DNA of 64,000 bases from Aselliscus stoliczkanus (lineage: Eukaryota > Chordata > Mammalia > Chiroptera > Hipposideridae). Under the pieces are notes generated by a model that did not search any database, had not been told where the DNA came from, and worked only from the letters and a program-made list of their open reading frames with translations. How positions within the stretch are numbered: the stretch's first letter is position 1; each line of letters begins with the position of its first letter. The position numbers and the translations under genes were made by a program. Of the stretch, positions 24,480 to 38,164 are shown piece by piece. The DNA lies in NCBI GenBank assembly GCA_033961575.1, contig CM066732.1:66440687-66504686 (forward strand), read 5' to 3'.

Positions 24480-25245
24480 ATGTTGCATTTTCCAATATTT
24501 TATTTATTCTGTAGATATAAAAATAATTTTTTGCCCCAAGATCATGAGCTTCCACACTGTCTGAAATTGAAGTCTTGTATATTGGTTTCAGCAAGGAGCA
24601 GTTTTCATACCACCATATATATGAAAACTTTTACAAAAAACATCAGTCTTCTAGAAGTTCCATTTGATGAAGGGGTGAAACAACTAAATAATCGTTTGTA
24701 ATTAAATGTGGCAAGTTCTACCAGGATGCATCGACAGTAGAGAAGAGTGACGTTAAATGCAAGGAGAACAAGTGGCTTTCACGGTTTTGTGAAACCGTGA
24801 AATCTTCAGCCAAGAAAAGAAAAAGAATGAACACTTCAGACCAAGATAAATAAAAATACACAAAGAAACACAAGTCATTATTTGTGGCTGAAACAGAGCA
24901 TAAATCTGGGAAAGTAATTAAAGATAAAGCTGAAGAAGACAGTAGCTATAGCTGAGATCATAAAGAGACTTCTGCTTCACTGAAGAGTTTAAACTGCAAG
25001 ATTTCACTCAGGGTAATGACACCAGCAGATGTGCATTGTATAAAGTGCATTATAACTTTGTGAAAGCCAAGCAATGTGGAAAGGAGATTGTGAAGGAAGG
25101 GATTAAGAGACAATTGCAGTAAAACAGGCCATAAAATAATGCTGGCCTGAACTAAAGCATTGGGGGTGTGAATGAGGGAGAATGAGCAAATTTAAGTAAT
25201 AATTAGGGGAGATGAAAGCAACTGCAGGACTTACAGTTGAATAAA
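24480..25245 (+). other. Possible decayed coding sequence (retropseudogene candidate)
   Basis: A 73-codon open frame ends at 24701. From 24698 another frame stays open for 51 codons to a TAA at 24851, then for two further runs of over 30 codons separated by single stops to about 25069. The translation is rich in Lys, Glu and Ser, with a KKRKR run. I cannot name a parent gene. Runs this long are more than expected between chance stops in AT-rich DNA, but this alone is weak evidence. Confidence 0.2.
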
Positions 25246-25259
25246 GAAAGAAAATGGTT

Positions 25260-25819
<560 letters not shown>

Positions 25820-25829
25820 AGGTTGAATC

Positions 25830-26700
25830 ACTCTCAGGTTTCTAGTTTGAGGGCCTGAGCATTTATATTAATCACGAAGAGAGAAACTACCATATTAGCA
25901 TACATTTGGTACAAAGATAATATACCATCTTTAGAAAAGTTAGATGTGAAATGCATGAGAACTTGAAATAAAGATACTCTCCCCCTTAGCATACACACAG
26001 GCAAACACACACACTTTTTTCGCTTAGACACAAAAACTCAGAATATTGCCATATGAATGCCAAAATAGGTATGTCCATTTTACATAGTACCCAGGGAAAA
26101 TTGGGCCTTCCACTAGGGTTACTTCCCTGGTTCTCAGTTCAGAAGATATTTGGAATTCATGTCTAAGCAAAGATCAGGCAGAAGCACCTCGCGTAGCCCC
26201 ATGACCAGAAATTTGGATTACACTGGGTCCAAAAGTGATCCATGGATCTGCACTTCAGGCAGGTATCTCAGCTGACTGTGAGGCAGTCACTTCTCTGAAT
26301 ACCAACTGAAAACCACAGCCCAGAACTCTCCTCTTCTTTAAATGACACTTACGACCTCAAATATTTGAATACCAATCACAACAGCAGTAGAAAATCCATA
26401 ATTTTCCTGTTGCTGAAGTCACCATCATGTGATCTTTTGACAGGAACTGCACATAGAAACTGTATAAAAGGATTTGACTAGACTGCAAGTAAGCAGTCAA
26501 AGCCAATGCGAACATCAGATATCAGGCTTAATAAAACCTGTAAAGTTGATCCAAGTAAATAAACTAGTTTAAATCACCAGTATCATATATCAACCTGTAA
26601 TATTGCCAATAAAGCATCAGTCACTGGTTGTTTTCTTGGCTGCAGTCTAGGTTGGGATGAGATACCTGTCAAATGTGCAGCGGTGATGAAAAGAGAATGT
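25830..26700. other. Unique DNA, nothing recognised
   Basis: No gene or named repeat was found. Confidence 0.35.
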
Positions 26701-26769
26701 TTTCAGGTAGAAATGATAGGTATAAAAAGCTATGTCTGTCTTTTCAACAAACGGTGTCAGAACAACCAG

Positions 26770-28160
26770 ACATCTACATACAAAAAATTAATCTAGGGAC
26801 AAACCTTATACTTTTCACAAAAATTGACTCAAAATGTTAATTTTGAGGCCTAAATGTAAAATGCAAAACTACAAAACTGCTATAAAATAATGTAGGAGAA
26901 AATCTAGGTGACCTTGAGTTAGGTGATGACTGCTTACATAAAACACCAAAAAGATGATCAATGAAAAAAAAATAAGTTGGACTTCACTAAAATTTGAAAC
27001 TTCTATTCTGTGAAAGACACTATTAAGAGGATAAAAAGAGAAGCCATAGAGAAAATATTTGCAAAACATCTGTCTGATAAAAGACTGGTATCCAAAATAT
27101 ACAAAGAACTATTAAAACTCAACAGTAAGAAAACATACAACCTAATTTAAAAATGGGAAAAGGATCTGAAACGACATCTCAGCAAAGCAGATATAGAGAT
27201 AGACAATAAGCATATATGAAAAGATGCTCAGCATTATTTGTCATTAGGGAAATGTAAATTAAAACCACAGTGAGATCCATCACATACCCATTAGAATGGC
27301 TAAAATCCACAACATTGACAACTCCAAACTGGCACGAATATGGAGCAATACGAACTTACATTCATTGCTGTGGGGAATGCAGAACAGTACAGCTACTTTG
27401 AAAGACAGTTTGGTAGTGTCTTACAATGCTAAATATACTCTTTCCATATAGTCCAGCAATTAAGCTCTTTAACACTTAACACAAATCACTTGAAAACTTA
27501 AATCACTTCAAAAACCTGCACGTGAATGTTTACAGTAGCTTTATGCATAATTGCTAAAACTTGGAAGCAAGCAAAATGTCCTTCAGTGAATGGATAAACA
27601 AACTGAGGTACACCCATATGATGGAATACTATTCAGCATTAAAAAGAAATAAGATATCAAGCCATGCAAAAATATGGAAGAGACTTAAACGCATACTGTT
27701 AAGTATAAAAAACCAATCTGAAAAGACTACATACTGTATGACTCCAATTCTTTAACATTCTGGAAAAGGCAAAATTATGAAGACAGTTAAAAGGTTCAGT
27801 GGTTGCCAGAGATCAGGGGTCAGAAGGGGAGAAAGGATGAATTGGTGGAGAACAAAGGATTTTTAGGGCAATAAAACTATTCTGTATGATATTGTAGTGG
27901 TAGATACAGGTCATTATACATTTGTTAACGATCATAAAATAATACAAGACAAAGAAGGACCCTAATGTAAACTATGGACTTTAGTTAAAAATAATATATT
28001 AATATTAGCTTATCAATTATAACAAATAGCATACTAATGTAAAATAATAATAATAGAGGAAACTGAAGGGGAAAAGAGTATTTGTGGGGCTATAGGAGAA
28101 CTTTGTATTGTATGCTCAATTTTTCCATAAAACCTACAACTGCCTCCTAAAATTATCGTT
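26770..28160 (+). mobile_element. Ancient L1 (ORF2 C-terminus and 3' UTR)
   Basis: Sense-strand L1 landmarks occur in order: GACTTCACTAAAATTTGAAAC, AAAAGACTGGTATCC, TAAAACCACAGTGAGATCC, GGAAGCAAGCAAAATGTCC, GATGGAATACTATTCAGCAT, then CCCTAATGTAAACTATGGAC in the 3' UTR. Frameshifts and stops abound. The 27561-27755 frame is a surviving piece of the ORF2 C-terminus (ATGGAATACTATTCAGC region) and not a gene. Confidence 0.8.
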
Positions 28161-28465
28161 TAATTAAAAAAAAAGCCATGCCTAGGATGTTATAGTCAAT
28201 TGGTGCATTAAAGCATCACTCTTTTAACATCTTATTATTTTGGTTAAGTAGTAAGTACCTGGGATTATGTTCTACAAATCTATAAAGTTTGGAGTTCAAG
28301 GACTTGGTGAAATACTAGTAATTATGAGTCAGGAAGTAAAAAAGGTATCTGCACTTTAGTAGAGACTTCTTTATAGGACAAAAACAGATATGCTGACCAG
28401 ATTCACATCTCAATACTTGCCTCATTTTTCTTTCTTAACACATCATATTATCTACCTTTACAACT

Positions 28466-29200
28466 GTTGGGGTCTGAAGAGGACCCAATACAACTCTTCC
28501 CTAACTCAATCCTGAAAAAAATTACTTAACACACAGAAAAAGGCAGAAAGTCTCAAAATATCATCTTTATTCCTAGTGAAATCTGGGGTTTGGGGATTCT
28601 GATATGATAATTTTGTGACCAAATATCTAAACCCTTATGCAATTTGGTCTCTGCTCATGCTTGAGTGACTCTGTCATGTTGCAGTTTAAACTCTGACTGT
28701 GTCTACCTGGCAAACTGCATTCCTTTATTATCGATTTCAACACACAACTTATTTTACCAGTTTATTTTGCTGACTCCAAGGGAAACTGAGGCATTGTCCT
28801 ATGCCTTGTGATGCCCCCTCCCCGCTAACTACGTCTTGTGACTCCAACCATTGGCCATATCCTGTGACCCGCTGAGCACGAGTCAACCGAAATTATGCAT
28901 TGCTCTTATTCACAACCCCACTTGCTGACCTCTGAAAGTCAGCTGACCATTGAAAGCCCAGTTGCCCCCACCAATCAGAAAATGAATGATGTAAGTTTAT
29001 GATCTTGTTTCTCTAGCAACTCACCCCTTTCATCATCAGCTCCTTTCAACTGTTGCTTTTACAAACCTTGAGTTATTTTTCCCACCTCAGAACGTGTCTT
29101 CACTTCATGCCAAAGGTTGTGTTCTCTGATTTGCAAATCATATCCAAATAAAACCCTTTTTAATACCTCAGAAGAATTCTGTGGAATTTTTATTTACAGA
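28466..29200 (+). mobile_element. LTR-like segment (endogenous retrovirus type)
   Basis: Starts TGTTGGGGTC. It has a CCAAT motif (CACCAATCAGAAAATG, about 28970) and a late AATAAAACCC polyadenylation signal at about 29146, followed by a U5-like tail. The order and size fit a solo LTR. No clean target duplication was found, so the ends are uncertain. There are no internal retroviral genes. Confidence 0.45.
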
Positions 29201-30870
29201 TCCAAGCATGTAACTTGGGTAGAAAGCCAGGAAACTCCCTAAACCTAGATGAGGTGAACTTAGACACTGAGACAACAGCACTGAGCCCACAGGTCACATT
29301 GCTCACATGCTCCTGGAGGGGTGGGGTAGATAAGCGCATCCTCCGGGCAGCCCAGTCCCAATTGCCAGAGAACCTGCAAGAACGTGCTCAATTTAATATT
29401 CCTGAATTTACCAATCTCATAATGATTCCAGTGCCTCTGGAGCAGCCCAAGTAAAGAGAGAAGCAAGGAGTGTTACGTTAATAAGGATCCCTTCACTCGA
29501 GAGGAATCATCAGGAATAAGGAAGAAGCGTTTACTCGATCTTAACAGTTATACTGTGAGACAGGTAGTATTATGTCCATATATAAATTCTGAAAATAGAT
29601 GTTTTGATGCTTTTTACAAGTTTATGGATCCATGAAGATCTTAAGTATCCTTTCAAAATGTTAAAGTTCACTTGCATGAATTGAAACATGATTTTAACAT
29701 TTGTGCCAATCAAACACATTAACAGAGGGCCAACCTAAAACATTGTATTGTGGAAGAATGTGAGGCAGAATTTGGGCTCAGTGATAAATATGAGGTTAAT
29801 TGGTAAAATCTCCCAAAAGTACGGGAGGAGGAGTGATGGTATGTGTGCCCACATGGCAATTCCTTACCTGCTATATTGGAACAGGGCTGCTGACTAGAAA
29901 TTGTAACGTTAGAATTCAAATTCATTATTTACCAAGTAAGAGAAGCTAACCTAGGTATTAAAGTCTATATTTTAGATGTGCTATACCAAAAAATACTCAT
30001 CAGGGTATAAAAAAGAAGTAGGCTGCAATTTTTATTCAAATGAGAACACCTTAGTGCTGGTAATTGATACAGCATTTCAGGTCAGCATTGAAAAGAATGT
30101 GGCTAACTCAGCCATATTTGAGGAAGCAAAACCATGTCTTTCCAGCGTGGAGAGGGTGAGTGGGGGGTGACAGTAGGTGACAACCAGAACGAAGCTAGAA
30201 CAATAGCTTGGGAATGAGTGCTAGAAGACTTCGTATCAGACTGAGAACTTTGTATTAATTCAGTGTGTAATAGCCACAGAAGGACTTTGAGTTAAATAGA
30301 TCCATGATCAATGCTTCACTTAGTAAAGAAGATTCAACTTTCAGCTGTATGAAGGATGAGTTGGAATGGGCAGAGAAGAGAATGAAAGACAGAAAGATAT
30401 ATTTAATCAGAGAATATCAGTCCACTCAAAAGTCACCAAATACCCTCCACAATGTGTAATTCAATCTGTGAAAAGGCCATTAGCACATTTTGAGGAAGAG
30501 GCTCCTTTTCCTTAAAAAAGACTATTGGAGTCTCCTTCTACATTAATTATTTTCCCCACCCATCCTAATTCTATATTTCAGATGTGTACAGAATAACCTA
30601 ACCTTTGAACCTCAAGACAGAACTTCAATTTTTCTTTAAAAAAAGGATTGTGTTTTTTTATTTCCAAACTAACACCATCAGTGGTTTTTAACATTCCTTA
30701 TAAATCTTTAGTTTGTTCATCCATGACAAGAACTGAAACTAGACTGTCTATGTTTCTTGAAAATTGTTACTTGGAAATTAAACCCTGTTGTATTTTGCAT
30801 AGGCCAGGGAACAGCAAAATCCAGTTTCCACATTCTAAACTTGAGAATTCTATTACTACAGTTCAACAAT
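29201..30870. other. Unique DNA, nothing recognised
   Basis: Frames at 29215-29454, 29976-30170 and 30648-30872 show no family signature. There is no splice-supported exon that I can argue for. Confidence 0.35.
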
Positions 30871-30879
30871 GACCAACCA

Positions 30880-31100
30880 TTTTTTGGACATTGACTATAT
30901 GACAAGCCTCATGCCTCGCATCATGCATGCAAAATCTTATTCAGTGCTCACAAAGCCCCTAAGAATTAGGCACTTTTATTGTCACCTTAAAGGACAGAAA
31001 ATTCAGGTCAAGAGAGATGAAGGTCACATAACTTGTCATGAGTAGAGCTGGGATTAGAATCACTTTTATTTTACCTCAAAGCCCATGCTATTGAGGATTA
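30880..31100 (-). repeat. MIR SINE remnant
   Basis: Antisense MIR blocks: CTCACAAAGCCCCTAAGAAT, AGGTCACATAACTTGTCATG and AGAGCTGGGATTAGAATC. Confidence 0.75.
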
Positions 31101-32589
31101 TGTTCTGTGCTCCTTCTCTTTAGATTGCTTCAGCTTCTCTTTCTCTTTCTTTTTTATTTTCTTTTCTAGAGAAGAGGCAGTGATATCCCACAGCTAACTC
31201 ATAGTGTGCCTAAAATTAGTGATTATGAAGCTTGGCTGCACATAGGAATCACCTTGAAAGCTTTTAAAAACTTCTCATGCTTGGACATTACCCCAGACAA
31301 TTAATATAAATTTCTGCCCACTGGGATATTTAAAATTCCACCCAGGTGATTGTCATGTGTAGGCAGTGAAGAGCTACTGCCTTAATTAAGTCTTCTTTTA
31401 CATATGCTGCTGTTAGGGCCAGTTTCCCTTATTCTATACTTAAGTAGTTGATTTGAAGATACAAAGACAGGACCTGACATGTGTCAAAATTAAACTTTAT
31501 CTTATGGAGTTTGGTCCGTCATTGCATCCTGTCAAGTCCTTTAAGGAACCTGGTTTTGTTACCCACCATAGTTTTTAAACCTCCCAGTTTCATGTCATTT
31601 AAAAATGTCATAAGAACTCCTTTAATATTTTCTTCTAAATCTTAAAGAAAGTCAATGAAGAGGAAATAGCCTTCAAGCATGTTGTCTTGATATACTTAGA
31701 CATAAGCATCCAAACACAAATTTACATAATTATGTTTGCCTCTGGTTCATTTCCTCACTTTGTAGGAATGTCATTAATGACCTTTTCAAAAACTTGGTGA
31801 AATATAAATACACTATTTGTAGCACATTTTTCCGCTCTACCAATTAATAGCCTTTGACAAAAAGAATTACTGTGTTCCTGCTATGGTTTATTCTTAGTTA
31901 TGGGTTATTCTCATTTCTTATTTCTTAAAAATCCTCCTGCACACTAATTACCATATCAGGGTCTTCCTCTCTGGGAACTTGACCTATACCACATAGGGTT
32001 CAGTCTGGGTCTGAAACACACCAATTAAGATAAGGGGAATGTGCAAGGTCACTGAGATGAGTGAAAAACTGAGCAATAAGATGGCGTGGACACACATAAT
32101 GGAATGACTGTACTGATGAGCTCAGTGGAAGAACTTTTGCATTGATAGGAGAATGGAGAGACATAGGGAAAAAGAACATCAAAGGTGGAGTGTCATACTG
32201 GCTGAAGGAGGAAACAGTTTCAAGAAGACGGGTGTTACGAATATCAAACAAGGTATGAAGGTTGAAGGGGATGACAATGACTCAAAGGCATCCCTGCTTC
32301 CATCTACACTCAGAAGGTGTTGTAGAACATCCTCTTGGTATCAAAACTCTGTGGAGGCAATGAGAAGAAAATAGGAATGGGCAGAGGGAGGAGCTACGAT
32401 GTCATCTCAAGGAAGCCTTAGCTCACCCTGCAAGGAGTTCTGAGGTCAGAATGAGGAAGTTGAGGTGAGACAGATGGGCCTCTATGTTCCAATGTTGATC
32501 AATCAGTAAACGTGAGTGCTCCGGAAGGAGCAATTGCCTGATTACAGACAATTTTCCATGGACCACCCTTGGTGACCTTTAAAACACGA
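31101..32589. other. Unique DNA, nothing recognised
   Basis: No named repeat or gene. Frames at 32000-32251 and 32153-32374 have no signature. Confidence 0.35.
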
Positions 32590-32870
32590 ATTTAGATTAT
32601 GTCATGTCTCTCGAAGGCTTCTAAACACACTCCTCAGGCCGACCGATCCTGGTATCTCTGACTTTACCACTCTTTCCATCCTCCTGCTCATTGCCTCTGT
32701 TCTAGCCTTCAGGCTACTTCCAGAACATGTCAGATGAATTCCTACCTCAAAGCCTTTACACATGCTGTTCCTTCCACCTTCCTTAATCTTCACCAAACTT
32801 CAGTTCAGCCGTAGCCCTACCTCAAAAAGTCCATTCCCGACCAGCCGAAAATAAATCCACTTTTTCACTT
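32590..32870 (+). repeat. L2 LINE remnant, upstream part
   Basis: Contains TACCTCAAAGCCTTTACACA, TGCTGTTCC and the TTCAGTTCAGCCGTAG block of the L2 3' region in sense orientation. It probably belongs with the piece at 33420-33560. Confidence 0.6.
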
Positions 32871-33419
32871 TCTTTTCTTTGATACTGATTGAGTTTTGCC
32901 ATAGCAGTTGTTATTTCCTGACTTTAAGTCATATTGTTACATAATATGCGTATCTAAAAGTAACAATTTTATATGATTATTAACATAAAAAGCTGAGTTT
33001 TCGCCCTTAGCTAAGCTTAATCTTCAATTTAACACAGAATTCATCCCATACTATGGCCTGGCAATTATATTTGAAAAAAAACTTACATTTAAAGTGATAA
33101 GCATTGAATAAGAGACCCAGATCTTATATGACTTACAAAAGTCTTATATCCTGACATAATCCAGGAAAAAGGACTTATTTCGCATCCCATCAAAGAAAAG
33201 AAATTATTTTTCCATCAAATCTAAACAGTATCTGCTAAGAATTGTTGATTGCCTTGTAAAAAACAAAACAATTACTAGTACCTTCTCATTTTAACCTGAG
33301 AAGAACCAAAGTTGTTCTGAGTTTACTGCATTATGCTTTATTATTGAAATGAAAAATTCCATGTTTTGTACTAAAAATTGTCTATCTTTTATTCCTTTCA
33401 AAAAAATGTGTTTATTTAT

Positions 33420-33560
33420 TTACTACTTATCTCCCCCACTAGAACATGAGCTCCACCGTAGGAAAGACTTTGTCTATCATTTTGTTCCCTGCTAGTCTTG
33501 TTTACTGAGTACTAGGAAGAGCATGGTATATAGAAGGCATTGAATAAATGCTTTTCAAAT
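33420..33560 (+). repeat. L2 LINE 3' end
   Basis: CCCCCACTAGAACATGAGCT, then GCATGGTATATAGAAGGCAT and TGAATAAATGC is the canonical L2 terminal sequence. Confidence 0.75.
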
Positions 33561-33889
33561 AGGTATTGAATTTGTTCCTGAGGAGCTTTGAGAAATAATT
33601 TTTAGGAGAATAGTAAAAATAAAGGCAAAAAAGCAAAAGGATATTGCATGAACAAGAGATGGAAATGTGTACACATAACCTGTCAAGAGGAGCTATCAAT
33701 TAAGGGAAAGAAAGAGTTAGAGTCCTTGTATAACAAAAAGTAAGGAAAGATTCTCTAATGTTAGGAGAGAGGAGGGATATTTGGGTGTATCTACACTGAG
33801 AAGGGAATGAAGAGTTGAATAAAGGAGGGATTATATTGTTCAGGACTCAAATTGAACTAGATGATACAAAAATAAATGAATAGTTTTGT

Positions 33890-34560
33890 TGTTCGGAGAG
33901 TGGGCCCTTCTCGGCACAAAGTACAAGTCCTTGGCAACACGAGCAAAGAATTGAACAAGATACTGGAGTAAAACAGTGAAAAGATATTTTATTAAAAGAG
34001 ATAGTACATTTCAAAGAAGTAGAAGTAGGCCCGAGCAGTAGAGAATAGCTCAAGGGCCCATTATTAGAAGAAAAATTACATTCCAAAGATTTTGGAGTAG
34101 GCCAAAGCAAAGGCGAGGTTCAAAAGGCTCAAAAAAGGGAGGAAGCAGTTCAAAAAGGGAAGAAGTAGTCAGAAAGAACAGGGCGGACTTCCCAGGAGTT
34201 GGAGTTTTTATCTCCTTTCTCTAGAATGGGCTCTTCCCCTTTGGGCTTGGGACCACTTGATTGGCACCTGTGATTGACAGAGGTACCGCACATGTGTGAG
34301 TGACTGGTCTGATCTAGTCGGGTATTTTGTGCCCATTTGTGTTCATGCAGGGGTAGGTAATTACAATACAAAGGGGAGTTTTGGGTGGAGAGGGGAAGTC
34401 TCCTAGATGGTCGCATTCTGTGGGTTGTGTAGGAATGCAGAGACCCAACGCCTGCCTCTAACTGCCTGCCTTGTTTTCCCGTTATGATCCCCATAAAATT
34501 TCTATGGGAAGCTGAGGGACAGGAGGTCTTTCCTCCTGTATCTGCTTCCTGCTGGACAGG
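33890..34560 (-). mobile_element. LTR of an endogenous retrovirus (ERV1-like)
   Basis: Read on the minus strand it has a CCAAT motif (GTGCCAATCAAG, about 34260) and a TATA-like GATAAAAACTCC (about 34205). A TTTAATAAAATATC polyadenylation signal (about 33985) follows, then a roughly 95-bp U5 ending CTCCGAACA at 33890. The promoter-to-U5 order is complete. The U3 start is uncertain: a TGT at about 34521 is possible, or the LTR may extend to TGTGGGCCAAC at 35149. No retroviral gene remains visible, and no target duplication was confirmed. Confidence 0.6.
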
Positions 34561-35149
34561 GGCATAGAGCTGTCCCTGCCTATTGGGGGATTCACAGAAC
34601 TCTCACCCTAGCTGATATCAGATAAGAGGAAGGGGTCTCGAGATCCACCTGGAAGACCATGTTGGCTTCTTTGGTTGTGACTGATGATCTTGTTGGGTAT
34701 CCTCTGTATCACCAAGGCCCTTGAATGAGGAAAAATAGATTTTAATTAGTAAATCTGTTAGCTCTCATGAAGGCTATGGCCATTCAGCCCATCACTCAGG
34801 TCAGTTGTCTGGGCCCAGAATGGGTTTGGAAAGAATCATTAGGCTTATTGGCCTGGGGGATATTAGGAAGTCATAGGCTTTCAAGTAGTTATCTGAAGAG
34901 GGGTAGGAGATTTCTATGAACAATCTATTGTTAGTTAGAAACTGATTTACAAAGCAATCAACAAGCAGAGGGATAGGAGAATTCTATGATTCAGGCCAGA
35001 AGCAAGCAATCTTTCAAAGCCATGAGCTAAGGGACTAAGAAACTAGGGAGGAACTTAACACTTCTATGCTTAACATTTCTATAGGAAAGAAGACTAAAAG
35101 TTTTTTCTGTTGTTTTTTCGTTTTGTGGTGCGGGCTACTCAGTTGGCCC
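34561..35149 (-). other. Possible U3 extension or 3' internal part of the same ERV
   Basis: Continues the LTR on the minus strand. It contains two similar 20-bp blocks (GGGGTAGGAGATTTCTATGA near 34897 and GGGATAGGAGAATTCTATGA near 34970), as is common in U3 enhancers. The right edge reads GTTGGCCCACA, whose complement could be an LTR start. This is inference only. Confidence 0.3.
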
Positions 35150-35504
35150 ACAAGTGTGACTCAAATAATCAAAGGGAAGGAAAAAATACAATGCTGACCT
35201 TCAAAAGCTAAAACTAGTAACATGTGTTTTTCAATACATTTCCACTTCCTCTCTCTAAACTCATTTCTGCTTCTTTTTGACAGTTTCATTGTCTTCTACT
35301 GCCGCTTGGCTTTCTTCACGTGCACAAAATTACTAGAGACTTCTAAACTGATACTCTCACAACTTTTTAACAAGCGGAAAGGGTCTGTTCCCCAGAACCT
35401 AACGGAAAAAAAAAATGAGGAAATTTGGCGCTTGTTGTATCAGTTGCTCATCCACAGGTCAATCACAGTGATGAAGAATAAGAGGTCTTAAAAGAGAATA
35501 ATTC

Positions 35505-36399
35505 CAGGCCAGCCAAGTGGTGTGTTGGTTAAGACTTGGCTTAGGACGCCAGCTCTGAGAAGTTAGGGCCCCAGTTTGGATCCCACACAAGGGCCAGCGA
35601 TGCTGCACCCTCTCCAGCTAAGATGGTGAACATAGCTCGACCTGGAGCTGGGCTGCCATGGGTCGACGACAATGGTGTAGATTACAATGGGACTGACCAG
35701 CAGCCAGCGTGTGCTTTTGTGAGCTGTCCTGAGCCACCGTGAGCAGCCAGATGGCCTGTGAGTGACTGCCCCACCTGCGAAGAGCGCAGTGATAATACCA
35801 ACATGGGCCAGTGAAGTGACATCCTGCACAACTAGACTGAAGAACAAAAGGACAGCAACTTGTCTGTTCCCCTCCCCCAATTCCCCAACACTGTTTCCCT
35901 CCCTCAATTCCCCAATTAATAATAATAATAATAATTAAACACTAAAGAATTAAAGATTAAATGACTCATACCCCACTATAAATCATGGTCCCACCAGAGG
36001 TTTTTACATCATATTCAGATAGGTGGGCCTCAGCAGTGTATAACTGTTTTTATTTCCCCAATACACCTTTTTCCACTGAAAAACCACCCCTTTTAAATCC
36101 TAAATGATTCTAATGAAATGTAACGACAGGTCCTACCTGACCCCTAGCTAATCACATGACCATCCTCCTTTTCACAGTGATTAGTCAGAGGGGTAGGTAC
36201 ATGAGCCAAGCAGAGCCAGGGTCCATCCATGTGATTGGATAGAACAGGGGTCGGCAAACTTTTGAGATGGAAGAGTAGCCAGGTCCTTCACAACTAGACT
36301 GAAAAATAAAAGGACTGCAACTTGTCTGTTCCCCTTCCCCGATTCCCCAATGCTGTTCCCCTCCCCCAATTCCCCAATAAAATCTTTTAAAAAAAAAAG
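35505..36399 (+). mobile_element. Chimeric SINE insertion
   Basis: A long composite SINE (35505-35920) is followed by 350 bp of non-SINE sequence and then a second 3'-domain fragment (about 36277-36399) ending AATAAAATCTTTTAAAAAAAA. The only matching target duplication is AGAGAATAATTC, at 35493-35504 just left of the first SINE head and at 36400-36411 just right of the second tail. The whole 895 bp therefore behaves as one insertion or a nested pair. Confidence 0.75.
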
Positions 36400-36411
36400 A
36401 GAGAATAATTC

Positions 36412-38160
36412 TATTTGAACCAATGGTGAAAGAAAAAAAAAAGACAAAAATAGCTCCTCTAAAGAAGAAAAACCAACAAAACAACTAAGGTTTATTACCA
36501 GGATGCATTATGCTTAATATCATTAAGTTTTAAAAATGCAATTTGACAGTTCAAGAGATAAATTCAGGAAGGGTGAAAAAATATTATGTACAAAATTATA
36601 TAAGTAAAAAGGAATTAAAAAGCAATTAAAAAGGAATCTTCTATATAGATCTTTCAGGATTTTTTATAAATGTTCTTATCCATGTTTATAGAGTGTCTTG
36701 TACACTGAACAAGAAATTATTTTTCCTTAATAATTGTTTCTTTTATAATACGCCAAATATTATTTTTCCTCTTAAAGCCTCTAAAAATCAACCATAAGCT
36801 TATATTTACAGATGACATGTATCTATTTTCCAAGTTAAAGTGATCACAATTTTCATAAAAAATACAATAAAAAGCAGTTTGTCCAAATTGGTATTTTCAA
36901 GTGACATGACCTTAGAAGATGACTATAACTAAACCTGATAAAGAACATAACCTGGCAGCATAGTGTTGTGAAATCTTTTCTAATGGGCTTTCAATGTCTA
37001 AAGTGAACTAGGTTTAGCCATAATTACAGGAAACAAATATAAAATATAATATTTATATATTATTTAGATACATATGTATATGCATATATATATATTTAGA
37101 CAGAAATATTGACTTATCTGAGTAAAAACTGTTTTAGAACTACACACACAAACAAAATAGCAAACTACGTATTTTGTTTTTTCATTTCCTTCAATATCCA
37201 AAGTTCTGATCTATACTCATATAATTACCAGTTTTTTTCTCACTCCATCTTTAAGTGTTACATTCAACATTATCGTCAATTTTAAATTTTGAAAAGAATT
37301 TAAAATTTTATTTTTCCTCTGTCTCACTCTTTCTCCCTATTAAATCTTTATGCTTCTATTTCTTAAATGTCCCATTTGCATAAAATTGTCTACAAACAAT
37401 TTAAGTTAATTAAGGTAATTTATCACTTGAAAGTAAAGCCATTTTATCAGTAGGTATCAGCTTGTTAAGCAAACAAACAATAAGTTCCTGGAAAAATAGT
37501 CAAGACTTGTGACCAAGTAGACAGAAATGGCAAAAAAAAAAAAAAAAAAAAATCCCTTCCAATTCTTCCTGTTTGGAGGAGGTGCTATAATATATTCAGA
37601 GTCATTAGATACAATCAGCTAATCATGCTTCTCTAACACCTTATTTTGCAACACACTATAGATTTGGTAATTTACACTTCTTACATATGAATTATGATAA
37701 AATTCTCATAAAAATAGCAAGTCTTTTAACTGCCAAAAGAGCCCTCTAGCCAAAATTCTTTGGAAATTAAATTTTTTTTTAGTATATGTGACAAAGCAGC
37801 ATCAGCAGTTACACTGATTTTAGATAGACATTAGTGGAGATTTCTTATATAAAAAGGCAATTAAAAGGGATTGAAAATGCTGAGACTTTACCTGAGTATA
37901 AGAGTGGCAAAATGATACATGGAAGTGTTAAAAATTCATGAGAGAGGCAAGAGAAACCTTCTGAAGAGGACAGGAAAGAAACCTACTAGAATACTAAATA
38001 TACTATAAAAATTCAATAAATGGTAATATCATTACTATGAGTATTAATGCTAGAAGATGAAAAAACATTTTAAGTTATGGAAAAGTTATTTCCTGGCTAA
38101 TAAAATGGATGATTCCAAAATTTCATTAATTTGAAATTTCATATCAAATTTGCTCCATAT
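36412..38160. other. AT-rich unique DNA
   Basis: No gene. Holds TA-rich stretches near 37040-37100 and an A19 run at 37533-37551. Confidence 0.4.
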
Positions 38161-38164
38161 TGGG

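Noticed and set aside
27938..27962. GACAAAGAAGGACCC, similar to the HAL1 deletion junction
   Set aside because: The context is the normal L1 3' UTR (CCCTAATGTAAACTATGG). The resemblance is coincidental.
29215..29454. 79-codon frame after the LTR-like segment, possible retroviral or cellular exon
   Set aside because: No domain or motif, no splice context, and the LTR call itself is uncertain.
36248..36265. GGGGTCGGCAAACTTTT resembling a hAT/Charlie transposon terminus
   Set aside because: Only about 17 bp match and the expected continuation is missing, so it is too short to call.
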